NCBI RefSeq assembly: GCF_008831285.2
Contig: NC_045138.2
Location: 19,625,934-19,689,933 of the forward strand
Direction: 5' to 3'
Source: Nymphaea colorata
Taxonomy: Eukaryota; Streptophyta; Magnoliopsida; Nymphaeales; Nymphaeaceae
DNA length: 64,000 bases
Of this stretch, positions 1 through 10,909 are shown in pieces. Every line of letters begins with the position of its first letter. Position 1 is the first letter of the stretch. Made by a program: the position numbers and the translations under genes. The notes beneath the pieces are model-generated. The model was not told the origin of the DNA and ran no database searches. It saw nothing but the letters and a program-made list of their open reading frames with translations.

Positions 1-310
1 TGAACATTTTGAAGCATCCAGGACTGATAATCTACCACATTAGCAGCTAGGAGAAGACCGAGTCGACTACATGATGTTGGCGTGATTAATGCATTTCATC
101 AACCATCCTTCCTTCCATGAATCTAGAGTTTGCTGCAACTGAAGTTCAATTCAAATAAGCTTTCTATAAGGCCTGTAGTCACTGTAATAGAGTCTTCATT
201 TCCACCGGGGCTTTCTTTCACACTGAATTTCCTTTTGGGCGCAGTTTAATTTGCAAGTTCTTCATCTGCCAAAAAGAAAAAGGAAAACGAAAGAAGGAAA
301 TACATAAAAA
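1..310. other. Upstream flank of the coiled-coil gene
   Basis: Probable promoter and 5' untranslated region of the coiled-coil gene. It is A-rich just before the ATG. No convincing TATA box or other coding frame was seen. Confidence 0.3.
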
Positions 311-1474
311 ATGGGCTGTAACTACAACAGCAATGCTGTCATGGACATAAACACATACTCTAAGTTTGTGACCACAACTCTGGTTATGCCGGAAGGCCGT
401 GGCTGCCTTTATGATTATCTCACAAGAGAGTTAGGCAATCTCAATTCTCAAATCAACGGCAACAGGAACCACCACAATCAGACTGCAGCTGCCATCAGTG
501 ACCTCAAGTCCTTTGTCGCCAACTCCATCAGCGATCTCTCTTCCAGGATAGCGCGGTTAGAATCAGCAAACGAAAAGCGAAAAAGCGAAGTGATTGCCGA
601 GATCAACACGATCGCCGGTTTAGGCAATCGTCCGACAAGTTTCAAGGTAAAATGGCAGAATCCGGACGGATTCTCCAAAGACGTGGACATCAACTGCAAG
701 GATGTCTACCACCTGATGGAGTCGATCATGAAGAACCTCTTCTCCTTCGTGGACGAGGCCATAGGCCTCGGAGATCGCCAGAACAAGGCCTCCTTCCCAC
801 TGGTAAATGCTGAGACTGATACCAAGCGTGACAATTATGCTTCGAAGCAGTCCCTCAGAGAGCTGATCATAAATCAGGACAAGGAGAACTCAAATTTTCA
901 GCTTGAAGTGGTAAAGAAGTACTTGTTTTGGCTGAGAACTTTGAACCCCAAAGAACTAAAAATGCATAATATCCATACTTGGATCGAAACGAATAAGACC
1001 AACGTGGTGAATTCGATGAAGGATTTTGAGGCCAAATTCTTGGTGCACGATAAGAAAATGGACGCAGTCTTGTTGGCACTGAACATAGACGTTGGCAAGA
1101 TCAAGATAGAACTTGTAAATGCCTCTAACCTGAACATCAAGAGGCAAGTAGACGTCATGTCCGACCAACTCAGACTCTACAAGCAGGAGCAGGTCAATCT
1201 GCTGCAAGCCATTGCCAATAAAGAGGATCAGATCAGGAAGCTCCAAGAGAAATCGAAATCTGAGATTGAAGCTCTGAATAACCGAATCCGTTATCTTGAA
1301 GAAAGGCTTACTGGTGTGAAGACAGAGGAGCCCGGAGAATTCCTCGACATGTTGGAAGCGAAGGAGTCTGATGGAGAATCAGAGTACCACTACTCTGAAA
1401 CAGAGTCAGAACTGCAAAGCGAAGATGATGATCAAGAGAAGCTGCTTCAATCTATTAATCACCGTGGAACCTAG
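311..1474 (+). CDS. Unrecognised coiled-coil protein, 387 aa, single exon
   Basis: I do not recognise the family. The open frame is uninterrupted for 387 codons and starts at an ATG in an A-rich context (AAAAATGGG). The N-terminal 45 residues are not helical-looking. Residues about 55-100 and 280-340 have the charged, Leu/Ile-spaced pattern of coiled coils (for example a run around QIRKLQEKSKSEIEALNNRI). The last 45 residues are strongly acidic and Ser/Glu/Asp rich. There is no signal peptide or membrane segment. Gly2-Cys3 could be lipid-modified, but the usual Ser/Thr at position 6 is absent. A decayed copy of its 3' half lies 2.6 kb downstream. Codon composition and the long clean frame support a real gene. 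Structural, cytoskeletal or transposon-derived roles are all possible and none is shown. Confidence 0.6.
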   Translation: MGCNYNSNAVMDINTYSKFVTTTLVMPEGRGCLYDYLTRELGNLNSQINGNRNHHNQTAAAISDLKSFVANSISDLSSRIARLESANEKRKSEVIAEINTIAGLGNRPTSFKVKWQNPDGFSKDVDINCKDVYHLMESIMKNLFSFVDEAIGLGDRQNKASFPLVNAETDTKRDNYASKQSLRELIINQDKENSNFQLEVVKKYLFWLRTLNPKELKMHNIHTWIETNKTNVVNSMKDFEAKFLVHDKKMDAVLLALNIDVGKIKIELVNASNLNIKRQVDVMSDQLRLYKQEQVNLLQAIANKEDQIRKLQEKSKSEIEALNNRIRYLEERLTGVKTEEPGEFLDMLEAKESDGESEYHYSETESELQSEDDDQEKLLQSINHRGT

Positions 1475-2312
1475 TGCGTCTCAGACTTAGTTTACATGTC
1501 TAGGCTCAGCATCATCTTGTCATGCATTTTTAGCTTCTTCGTGGGTGTTGAATCTGTTTCTCTGTGTTTGATCTCTGTTCTTCCTTTTTCTTCTGGTTGG
1601 TTTATGAGGTTGTGAAATTTTGTCATATTCCGTAGTTAGGGTTAAATCTTCATGTTTTCTTCTTTCTTGGATTTCTTGTGGAAAAAACTACTGATAAAAA
1701 TAAAACTGTGGAAGGAAGCGGTGCTTCTGGAATCTTTAGATCTCTTGGTTATGCAGAAAATTACAAGCTAGTGAGAATCTTTCTGTTGTCTTTAATTCAA
1801 CAAATTTTCGATGAAGTTCTCTTGGTTCGCGAAAGATGCAGAGACACAGAGGAAAGAGGTTACCTGCAACCATGATTTGAAAAGCTTTCTGCAACTTTTT
1901 CATGTTGCAGGGAAGGCGAAAAACTGGTTTTTTTTTAGAAACAGGGCTTTGCAGTTTTACCAAGCTAATCAGACGCTCTCTTAACCATCACAAATCTAAA
2001 GTGGTGTCAATGGTAACAGTTTTCTATGTAAGAGATTGGGAATATGAACCAGGACTACTGTAACAGCAAACCACTCGAGAAGAGAAGCGTGACAAAATGT
2101 TTAAGTTGATTTAGTTTTGCTTCACCAAATCCACAACCACGGAGGGGCGATCCAATGACAACGCGGCTTCGGAATGTGCAATCCTGTATATCGGATACGC
2201 ATAAAGAAAGTAAGCGGCGCTTGGATCTTATTGACACCAATTGCCTTTCAGAATGTGATTGTACTTCACATAATGAGGCGAACAAGAAGGATCCAGTTAC
2301 ATGAACCACAAT
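1058..2312 (+). repeat. Tandem duplication, upstream copy
   Basis: This segment covers the last third of the coiled-coil gene plus about 840 bp of 3' flank. It recurs in direct orientation at about 3668-4915 with roughly 85-90% identity by eye. Shared landmarks include the coding stretch around AACATCAAGAGGCAAGTAGA, the CATGTTGCAGGGAAGG block and the CACATGAACCACAA block near the end. Confidence 0.8.
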
Positions 2313-3667
2313 CTCATTTGAGCGATTAATGTGGAGACTTGACTTGCTTGAACAAGTAGATGAAATCAGAAACCATAGTTTGTTTACCTCGGATTAGCAT
2401 AACTCTAGCAGACTTCTCGCTGTTATATATGCACATAGACTTATTTCAGCATTTTTAACGCTGCTTTTGATTAATACGTTACGACTATAAACTTTGAATA
2501 AAAAAATATAGATGAAAACATAAGATAAAATCGGATCTAAGCCATCAATATACAAACATGAACAACGATCGAACAACATGCATGAAACAAGGGGATAAGA
2601 AGGAAGAACAAACAGGTGGCTAAACCGGTGATTTAGGAGCAAAAAGGAAGAGTGAAGACATTAATATGAGAAAATGATGGATGCAAATACGGTGGAATTA
2701 CAAAGGGGGTTAGGTTGCGTTTACCTACGTTTGTTTATTGCTTCCAGCAACATTCATCACGAGTACACCAATCAGAGATGAATGAATGTGAGATGAGCCT
2801 GCTGTAAGTGCAATTAAAGAAGGCGATCATCATCACCATGCTGATCTAAACCAAAAAATATGTTGACCCTTAACATTTCAGAAAATTAAACAGTCACATG
2901 AGTAGGTTCTAGTTCATATGCAACATGCAATACAATTTCCACTGACTTTACTATTTTCGACGACATAGAGCAGCAAGTTGATGGTTTATGTATAAAAATT
3001 CTCATGAAACTCTATTCACCCATTCCTTTCCTTGCCATCAGCTCATAAACTTCTTTTCATAAGGATGCCCAACGTTAACAACGATCACCATCCGAAATTT
3101 CTGTTGAAAAAGAAGCATTACAACTAAATGTCAAGGTATTTCATATGTTAGGAACAGTAAGAAGCAAATTGGAAGAATGCAGAAAAAAAAAAAAAGAACC
3201 AAAGAGAGTTCTCTGAGTGAGCAATTGATAGTCAACCCCAAGCCTAATGGTTAACCTACAGCTGAATGTCAAGTTCCCACGCAGTTAATGACATCTGCAC
3301 ATGATTCACTCACACACACTCATGGTTGTGATGAGGGGCCTCTATGCAGCCACCACTCCAGTAATTTTTACTAAACCGATAAGATCATAAGTTAAAAATG
3401 GTCGATCGGATGCATACAAATGCCTGTCGACCATGCATGCAAAGAACACACATACACACACTATCTACATATATATAAACAAATAAACTCAAGAAGTCTA
3501 ATTGTATGAAGAATTCGCTCTTGATGCGGAAAAGGGTGATCACATCACTTAAAAAACCATCCTGAACTGCTCGAAACAAATAAGAATATAAAGAGCCCAG
3601 ATCTTGGCCATTTGTTTATTTACCATTTTAATTTCTTGATCACGCAGGCCTTACTTTTGTTGGCATT
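2313..3667. other. Spacer between duplicate copies
   Basis: AT-rich noncoding sequence between the two duplicate units. Only short chance ORFs are present. There is a short A-run near 3183 and a short CA-rich stretch near 3310 and 3448. No RNA gene or transposon ends were recognised. Confidence 0.4.
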
Positions 3668-4085
3668 TGTGGACGCAGTATTGATCACACTGAACATAGA
3701 CAATGGCAAGATCAAGACGGACCTCGTAAATGCCTCTAACCTGAACATCAAGAGGCAAGTAGACGTCGTGTCCGACCAACTCAGAGTCTAGAAGTAGGAA
3801 CAGGTCAATCGGCTACAGGCCATTGCCCCATAAAGAGATCAGATCAGGAAGCTTCAAGAGAAATCCGAATCTGAGATTGAAGGTCCGAACAACCGAATCC
3901 GTCATCTTGAAGAAGGGCTGATCGGTGTGGAGACAGAGGAGCCCGGTGAATTCCTCGACATGTTGGAAACTAAGGATTCTGATGGAGAATCAGAGTACCA
4001 GTACTTTGAAACAGAGTCAGAACTGCAAAGCGAAGATGATGATCAAGAGAAACTGCTTCAATCTTCTAACCAACGTGGAACCTAG
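3668..4085 (+). pseudogene. Truncated, decayed copy of the coiled-coil gene
   Basis: Matches codons from about 250 to the stop of the gene at 311-1474, including the acidic C-terminal tail and the CCTAG stop context. It has no start region. In-frame stop codons appear where the parent has CTC TAC AAG CAG, and there is at least one small length change near 3825 that shifts the frame. A remnant of this frame survives at 3925-4143 only out of register. It cannot encode the parental protein. It could still be transcribed as part of the duplicated flank. Confidence 0.75.
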
Positions 4086-4915
4086 CGCATCTCAGACTCA
4101 GTTAAGATGTCTAGGCTCAGTGTCATCTTATCATGCATTTTAGCTTCTTCGTGGGTGTTGAATCTGTTTCTCTGTGTTTGATCTTTGTTCTTCCTTTTTC
4201 TTCTGGTTGGTTTCTGCGGTTGTGGAATCTTGTCTGATTCCGTATTTATGTCTAAATCTTCATCTTTTCTTCTTTTTGGGTTTCTTGTGGAAAATCTAGT
4301 GATCCAAATAGAGTTGTGGAAGGAACCGGTGCTTCTGTAATTTTTAGCTCTCTTGGTTGTGCAGCAAATTATAAGCTAGTCAGCATCTTTCTGTTGTCTG
4401 CAATTCAATAAATTTTCGATGAAGTTCGTTTGGTTCATGATAGATGCAGAGACACAGAGGAAAGATGTTACCTGCAACCATGATCTGAAAAACTTTCTGT
4501 AACTTTTTTCATGTTGCAGGGAAGGCCAAAAATATTAATGGGGGCGGACTGTTTTTTCTTGAGAAACAGGCCTCTGCAGTTTTACCAAGCTCATCAGACG
4601 CCCCCTTCACCAACACAAATCTAAAGTGGCGTCCAAGAGATTGGGAATACGTAAACCAGGATTTACTGTAACACAAAACCAATCGAGAAGAGAAGTGACC
4701 AAATGTTTAAATTGATTAAGCTTTCCTTCACCAAATCCACAACCGCGAAGAGCGATACAATGCCATCGCGGCTTGGTAATGTGCAATCCTGTGTGTCGGA
4801 TATGCATAAAGAAACTGAGCAGAGCGTGGATCATATTGACACCAATTGCCTTTCAGAATGTTATTGTATTTCACGTAGTGAGGCAAACAATAAGGATCCA
4901 ATCACATGAACCACA
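3668..4915 (+). repeat. Tandem duplication, downstream copy
   Basis: Second copy of the 1.25-kb unit, offset about 2610 bp from the first. The left junction falls inside what was the coiled-coil coding region, so the 5' half of the gene was not included. Similarity extends through the 3' flank to the CACATGAACCACAA block near 4905. Confidence 0.8.
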
Positions 4916-5361
4916 ACCTACTTTGGGCGATCCAGGTTCCTCATTTCGATTCAATTCTGGTGTTGTAGTCACCCTTTGTCACAATATTTTCGATTAATGT
5001 GGAAATAATCGTGCTTACAGAAAAATTCTAATTTTGAAGATGACACCTTTTCCTATATGATATAGCTCAACCCTACGCGCACATGAACATGCACCCACAG
5101 TTCCAATAATAGAGATTATTAATTGCAGTAATCATATGCACAAATTACAGAATGTACAATGGAGATGACAAGTTTATGTATATACACAGGATAACGTGAA
5201 TAGCCATGCGTAAGGTAGAAGGCCAAAGTCCCCCACGCTTAATTTGATCATCATATTAATGGCCAACAATTTGGAGATGTACAGGATGCTTTCACGCCTG
5301 CAACATTTCACCTTAGCATTCGATTGCCATTTCACCTTAGCATTCGTTTGCCATGTTCATT
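4916..5361. other. Intergenic, with a 24-bp tandem repeat
   Basis: Converging 3' flanks of the duplicated unit and of the HNH gene. Two adjacent 24-bp copies of CATTTCACCTTAGCATTCG plus five bases lie at 5304-5327 and 5328-5351, just past the HNH stop codon, so they would fall in its 3' UTR. Nothing else was recognised. Confidence 0.55.
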
Positions 5362-8300
5362 TCATGGTTCTGCAGATGGCTGAGCCAGATACTGGCGCCA
5401 CTCATCTGGAAATCCTTTTCGCATTTTCAGCACCTTCAGGGCAGAAGCTGTCAGAGGTATAGAATGAATATCGAAGTTCTTGGGTGCCTGCAACCATAGT
5501 AAGAAATGCTCAGGACAGCAAAATAATGTCAACAACCAATAAGTTTCGGATTAGAAACTTCAAACATTTTGCATTTAGCCTTTTCAACAGAAACAATTAA
5601 AAACAAAATAATGAAAAAAACAAAGCAGGACACTAGAATATGCCAAAACAAATACAAACGTGATGGTGCAGTACAAAATACAACTCTTCGTTAAGCCAGT
5701 AATATCATAATGTTGTGGAGACATATGATAGCAATCAAAATCATGTTCTTCTTTACCATTTCTTCAAACAATGTCCCACTATGTACCACATAGGCAGGAG
5801 GGCTTCCCAGTTAGGAGTAAACATGTTTGAAGGCCCCCAAGTCAGATACGAGTTGCTCAAGACCCTAAAAAGACTAATTGGAACTAGTGGGACCAACTCC
5901 ATTCAAGTTTATTGACTATAATTGAATGTACACATTTATACATATATTTATATGAAAGTAAATATAGAAACATATAATATCTATTTAGCAAGTCAGACAG
6001 TAGTCAGCAAATCAATGACTAGCCTCACTAATTGACTAGTCTCACCAACTAACCACTGGTTTGAAGCACAGGTCTGACGATGACTAATTCAGACGACTAG
6101 TCAGCTGACTAATTGGGAATTTGATAACCATGTCAGCAACTGCAATGAGCCTAGCTAAGCTGAGGCTGTATATTACTGTTTTTGTCTCATCAACCTAATT
6201 CAGTAACAGCTTTCTAATTCAGTAATAGCTCCCAAGACATAAAGTGCAACTAGCTCAGACTAACCGTGAGTTAATCAATCCAAGTATAAACTCTTGATTC
6301 AGATAGATTACTGACATAAAAGTACACTTTGTTGGGAGCCTAATACTAAAATTTCACCAGATTTGCACATCACAGTAGAAGATTTGCATTACCAACCTTA
6401 GGAATTCTGTTCAGTTTCATGCCGGCCTCTTCTACAGTTTTCTTCCCTTTCCTAGAGTTGCACTTCGCACAAGCTGTAACCTGCAATCAGGAAGCCCCAC
6501 AGAGAACTTGATATAGAGATTGACACCTGGAGTCAGACCTGCTAATTGCAGTTCAGAGTCTTCAGACTTGGTAGTGTAGAATCCTCTGAACATAGAGATC
6601 CACATGCATATTAAAACCTCTTGCCCCAAAAACGAACTGCTTTGCATGCTCAACCCCCTTGTAGTTCCAAGGACAAACAAATTGGCACCCATTCGTACAT
6701 TTTAATAACTGTTTTCTGCATGCAACCGCAGTCCACTGGACAATTGATGCTTTAAGCAAATAAAGTCCGATGGTAATTCAATAGCTTTCACAATTTAGGG
6801 GCCAATAAATCCTATGCAAGTATAGAGAAATCTCATCGCTAGAAACTGGGTGGCTTGTTTAATAGAGTTCTGAAGGCAGAAGCCGGGAATGTACAGGCTA
6901 GACAGTTCAACCTTGTCAGTTCAAAAAACAACTAGCTTAGGGGAATAAAAATAAATTTTCTCACCAAGTTTTCCCATGTCCACTGCCCACCACGTGATAT
7001 TGGCAAAACATGATCAATTGTCAAATTGTCACGGGAAGAACAATACCTGCAGATATAAATTATTATGGTACTTGGAAGACTTGAATGTTCATGTAAAATT
7101 CATCACATTCAGACAAGAGTACTTGAATGCTTGCAGACGTAAATAACATCAATATCCCGACAGACTTTTGTTAAGCCAAAACAAAATTCTGCCTTCCAAG
7201 ATCATGGGAATACCAAATAACCTTACTAACTAGACCAGGGAATGGAACATCAGCAGGATGTTTTACATTCTTATGGATTGCTCTTAGTTTGTAAGGAATG
7301 CACAACTTGTAACAGCAAAATCACTAAACAATTTTTCAAATGACGCAACTCTGCTAAGACTGCAACAGTTAATATGGAAACAACCACCACGTTCATGTGC
7401 ACCTTATAAACCAACAGTAGCCTGTTTGGATAATCCTATACCGATGGTTAAATCCTGGTTTTCCAAAACTAGTTTTGACACTAAAAATCAGGCTTCTACA
7501 ATCGTTTTACCAGTGTAAATGGCATCGAAATTGTGAGTGAGATATAAAAACAAATTACTAGAGCTTCTTCAATGTAGGTCGGAATTCAACAATCTAGACA
7601 AATATCAGGAAAAAATATTTTTTCCAATTAAATGAAACCATCACAAAAGAAAATATTTTCCTTTCTGACTACATAACCAATTCTTATAATACTTACTGAC
7701 AAGTGAAACCATCACGAAAGAAAATATTTTTCCGGCTAAGGTGTTTTTGGACCCTTCTCCTCTTGACAACCTGAAGTAAATTTGGAACCTAACAAGGCAA
7801 GCAGAGGCCGATGATAAGTCAAGTTTAAAGCACATAAAGAAGTTGGTCAAAACTTTATCACAGATATGAACACTAAATGGATAATTACTTACTCTTAGAA
7901 CAGCGGGTATGTAAAAGGAACCACTTGGAGAAGAGATTGTTTGATCATAGTACTCCAACACATCAGCCTGCTTAAAACATAATTAAGATCTAACATTTTA
8001 TTAATGTAGAATGAGAAAAAGAAACTAATAGGACAAAAGAAAGAAAATAAAGCACGAAAACATGAAAGATGCAAACATGATATGCTCTAAATATAAACAT
8101 TCTTCTTTATTTTATAATACAAATTTGAAAGAGAAACTAGAATATAAGGGTCAGGTTGTCTAACCTTTTCCATGAATTCCAAACAAATGGCACGTCTCCA
8201 GCATACAACATTAATGGGCCTAATAATGAGAAGAATTTTAAAAAAAAATATGCAACAGAAATTAGTAACTTTAATGTGTCTTTGTGACAATGTTCAGAGA

Positions 8301-10909
8301 AAATCACCTCTAAGCATTTAAAAACAAGAAGTATGGGTGGATGAACTAACAGAAGGTAGTTTCGAGCATGTAAATTTTATAAATATTATAGGAAAACAGG
8401 ATATCAAACCGTGTTTGGAGCATAAGAACCAAGGATTGGAGCGCATAATTTCTTCAGTAAAGCATAAAAAACAGAAAAACTTGATAAAGCTGCTTTTACT
8501 CATATCATGCATCAGAGTTTGAATTTATTTTATGCATTTTAATTTTTTCTAAGCCTTTTTTTTTAGAAAAATCCAATTTCTATGTGGACTGCTTTCTACC
8601 ATGAGCCAAGAAATAGGCGAGTAGGGAAGAGTCACTATCGTTGAGATCTAGGTCCAGTTGCTTTTTGAGTCTCGTTTCCCCATTTCTTCCTATTTAGGAA
8701 TACACTTTCTTATAATCATATTTCCTTCTTACAGACACTCATAAATGGCATAAGCACAAGATTGCACCTGAAAGACAAATTCCCACGGTTCTACTATAAA
8801 CTACAACCAACATGAATAGAGGAATTGAAATCAGTCGGCCACCCTCCATGCCTGGATGGCTTTTTATATATTTTTTGATGCTAAAAACCATTGTAAATGA
8901 TTCATTCTACGATGGCAGTTGATTAGCCATGGTTTTTAGCCATGGAAATTTGGAATGCACCATCTGCAATGGTTTTTAGCATTGCAAAATTTCAAAATAA
9001 AAAAAACAAAATTAATAAAAACTATCCACGCCATAGAGATGGCCGGCTGATTTCAATTTTTCACATGAATATCTATTATCAACAAATGTGGCAACATGAG
9101 AAATTTGACGATGAAAGTTGTTCTCGAGGAATATAAATAGCTATTTAAAGGATTGAGTTTATAAATCACGAAAAGATAAAGTACATTTGAGTTACTCAGC
9201 TTTTCATTATATTTATCCAAAAATGCAACTTTTTTGTAAATTCCACACACAAACTGAGTCAGTCATCCAGTGAGTTAATCATGCACTAGTGACAAATAAC
9301 CTAATTTTTGTGATTAAAAGTCCAGAAAGTGCCTAGAAGTAATCATAATTCTTATAGGATGGTCCTGTAATGAACTGCTGTCAGTGACTGTGTTCCATGG
9401 CTTACCTAAGAACCTAAACATCCAACTATATGCATACATAATGACCACATTATTGCTTTCATAGACCTGCTTACCTAGATAAAATGCGAGCCATGTTGGA
9501 GCAATGACTTTACTGGACATCCAACTCAACCTAGCCTTGCCTATAATTTTTTTCCCAAGGAAGAAAAAATTACGACGTAGATCTTTTAGCTTATAGCCAA
9601 CTCCACCGAATATTTCTTGTAACTGCCAATAACTTAACAAGAGAGACTCTAGGATTTCTTATACTGCTCACTGCGAGATATAAAGAACCTCCTGAACCCA
9701 ATGAGCAAGACAAGTAGAACTGTTCAGTTTCTAAATCAGATGCCCAAGTTACTACGGAATAAATTCCTGCAAGAATTAGAAACTAGCTGGAACTGGGACT
9801 TCTAGACTCTCTCTTCATTTTAATCCTAGCTATACCCAGCCATGCATGCAGATTAGCCAACAGTAAAGATGAACTATCTACATTAAATAATAGGAGGAAG
9901 ATAATATGAGAAAAGCTCCTGAGTTTATAACATCACATGGTTGGCAACTCTTTCATTATTTATGATTTAAGAGGCAAGTGTTCTTATGAAGTGCCCCCGT
10001 TTATAATTAACCAATATATTTCTCCTTCCAAACTGTGACCCGTGATACGATTTTAGGTGATTGACTACGTACAAGCTTCTGAGGTACAAGCCTACCCATG
10101 CATGCAAGCAATTAGAAGACGACCTAGAAAATCAGGTTATGACCAAAATGGTGCTTCTTGCCATTGTGATCAAAGCAAGAACACATAAATCTAAGTAAAT
10201 AACACCCGCAAGGAGAAATCCTGAAGCTATAAAAAAAACAAAAAAAGGGGACGACAAGAACCAACTAAAGCACATAAAATAGCTCTGAGCAGAGGAAAAA
10301 CTTCTAACTACCCAAAATCTAAAGATCAGTATCATCATAGGACTAATCAGAAAAGCAAGTGCCACAGGCAAAAGCAGTCACAAGTAGCAAAAGCAGAAAA
10401 CCATCGTGACCAAACAGAAATTCTATCAAGAGGAACACTCAATTAAACGGAAGAATAATTCACCTGTATGAAACATCCAGCACCAACCCCCTGAAACAGG
10501 CCAATTCATCAAACCCACCATAACCACCTATGTGATCACCATCATCATGATCAAGACCACCTACGGGATCACCATCATCATGATCAGGACCATCGATGGC
10601 ATCAATGCCACTGACCCTGTCCCTCAGCAGATGCCCTTCCCCGGAGACCTTGCCAGACTTGGTTGCCTGTGAACATACCTTACAACCCGTGCTCTTTCTT
10701 CCAAGGACGTTACGTGGGTACTCTCCAAATCTTGAGGAACAGCCCCTATACTGAGATGGGTCCTTGAAATCTAGTGCAAATGGCGGCTTATCTCCGTGAC
10801 TAAGAAATCTGATGCATCCCTGAACAGAGAATTGCGGGGATGATGTGGGTCTGACGCCGCTGGTAGCAGAGGAAACCGACGGGCACTTCATCCTATGGTC
10901 CCTAAGCAA
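5362..10909 (-). CDS. HNH endonuclease-domain protein, 313 aa, seven exons
   Basis: Exons read on the minus strand: 10909-10464, 8219-8165, 7967-7893, 7770-7697, 7046-6965, 6480-6397 and 5487-5362. They total 942 nt and all introns are GT-AG. The C-terminal half is a classic HNH fold: zinc cysteines C216/C219 (TCQYC) and C248/C251 (ACAKC), with the core H229 in [12 protein letters not shown]243 and N252. This matches the HNH proteins shared by plants and cyanobacteria, which carry the same RP(I/V)[11 protein letters not shown] and EEWRQYL blocks. Its substrate in plants is not known to me; plastid action is an inference from that distribution. The N-terminal 145 residues look family-unspecific and contain an Asp/His/Gly repeat. 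The start is the first ATG of the open frame; Met7 is an alternative. The gene could also begin in an unseen upstream exon. Confidence 0.88.
8823..9058. mobile_element. MITE with 20-bp-class terminal inverted repeats
   Basis: About 236 bp in intron 1 of the HNH gene. The ends are AATTGAAATCAGTCGGCC on the left and, reverse-complemented, AATTGAAATCAGCCGGCC on the right, continuing as near-matches for a few more bases. The interior holds a smaller palindrome of GCTAAAAACCAT against ATGGTTTTTAGC (8880-8941) and a further copy near 8968. No coding capacity. The superfamily is uncertain because the target duplication cannot be separated from the palindromic AATT at each end. Confidence 0.7.

Noticed and set aside
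9314-9640. 108-codon minus-strand frame inside HNH intron 1
   Set aside because: The exon chain passes over it in frame without it, and it shows no known motif.
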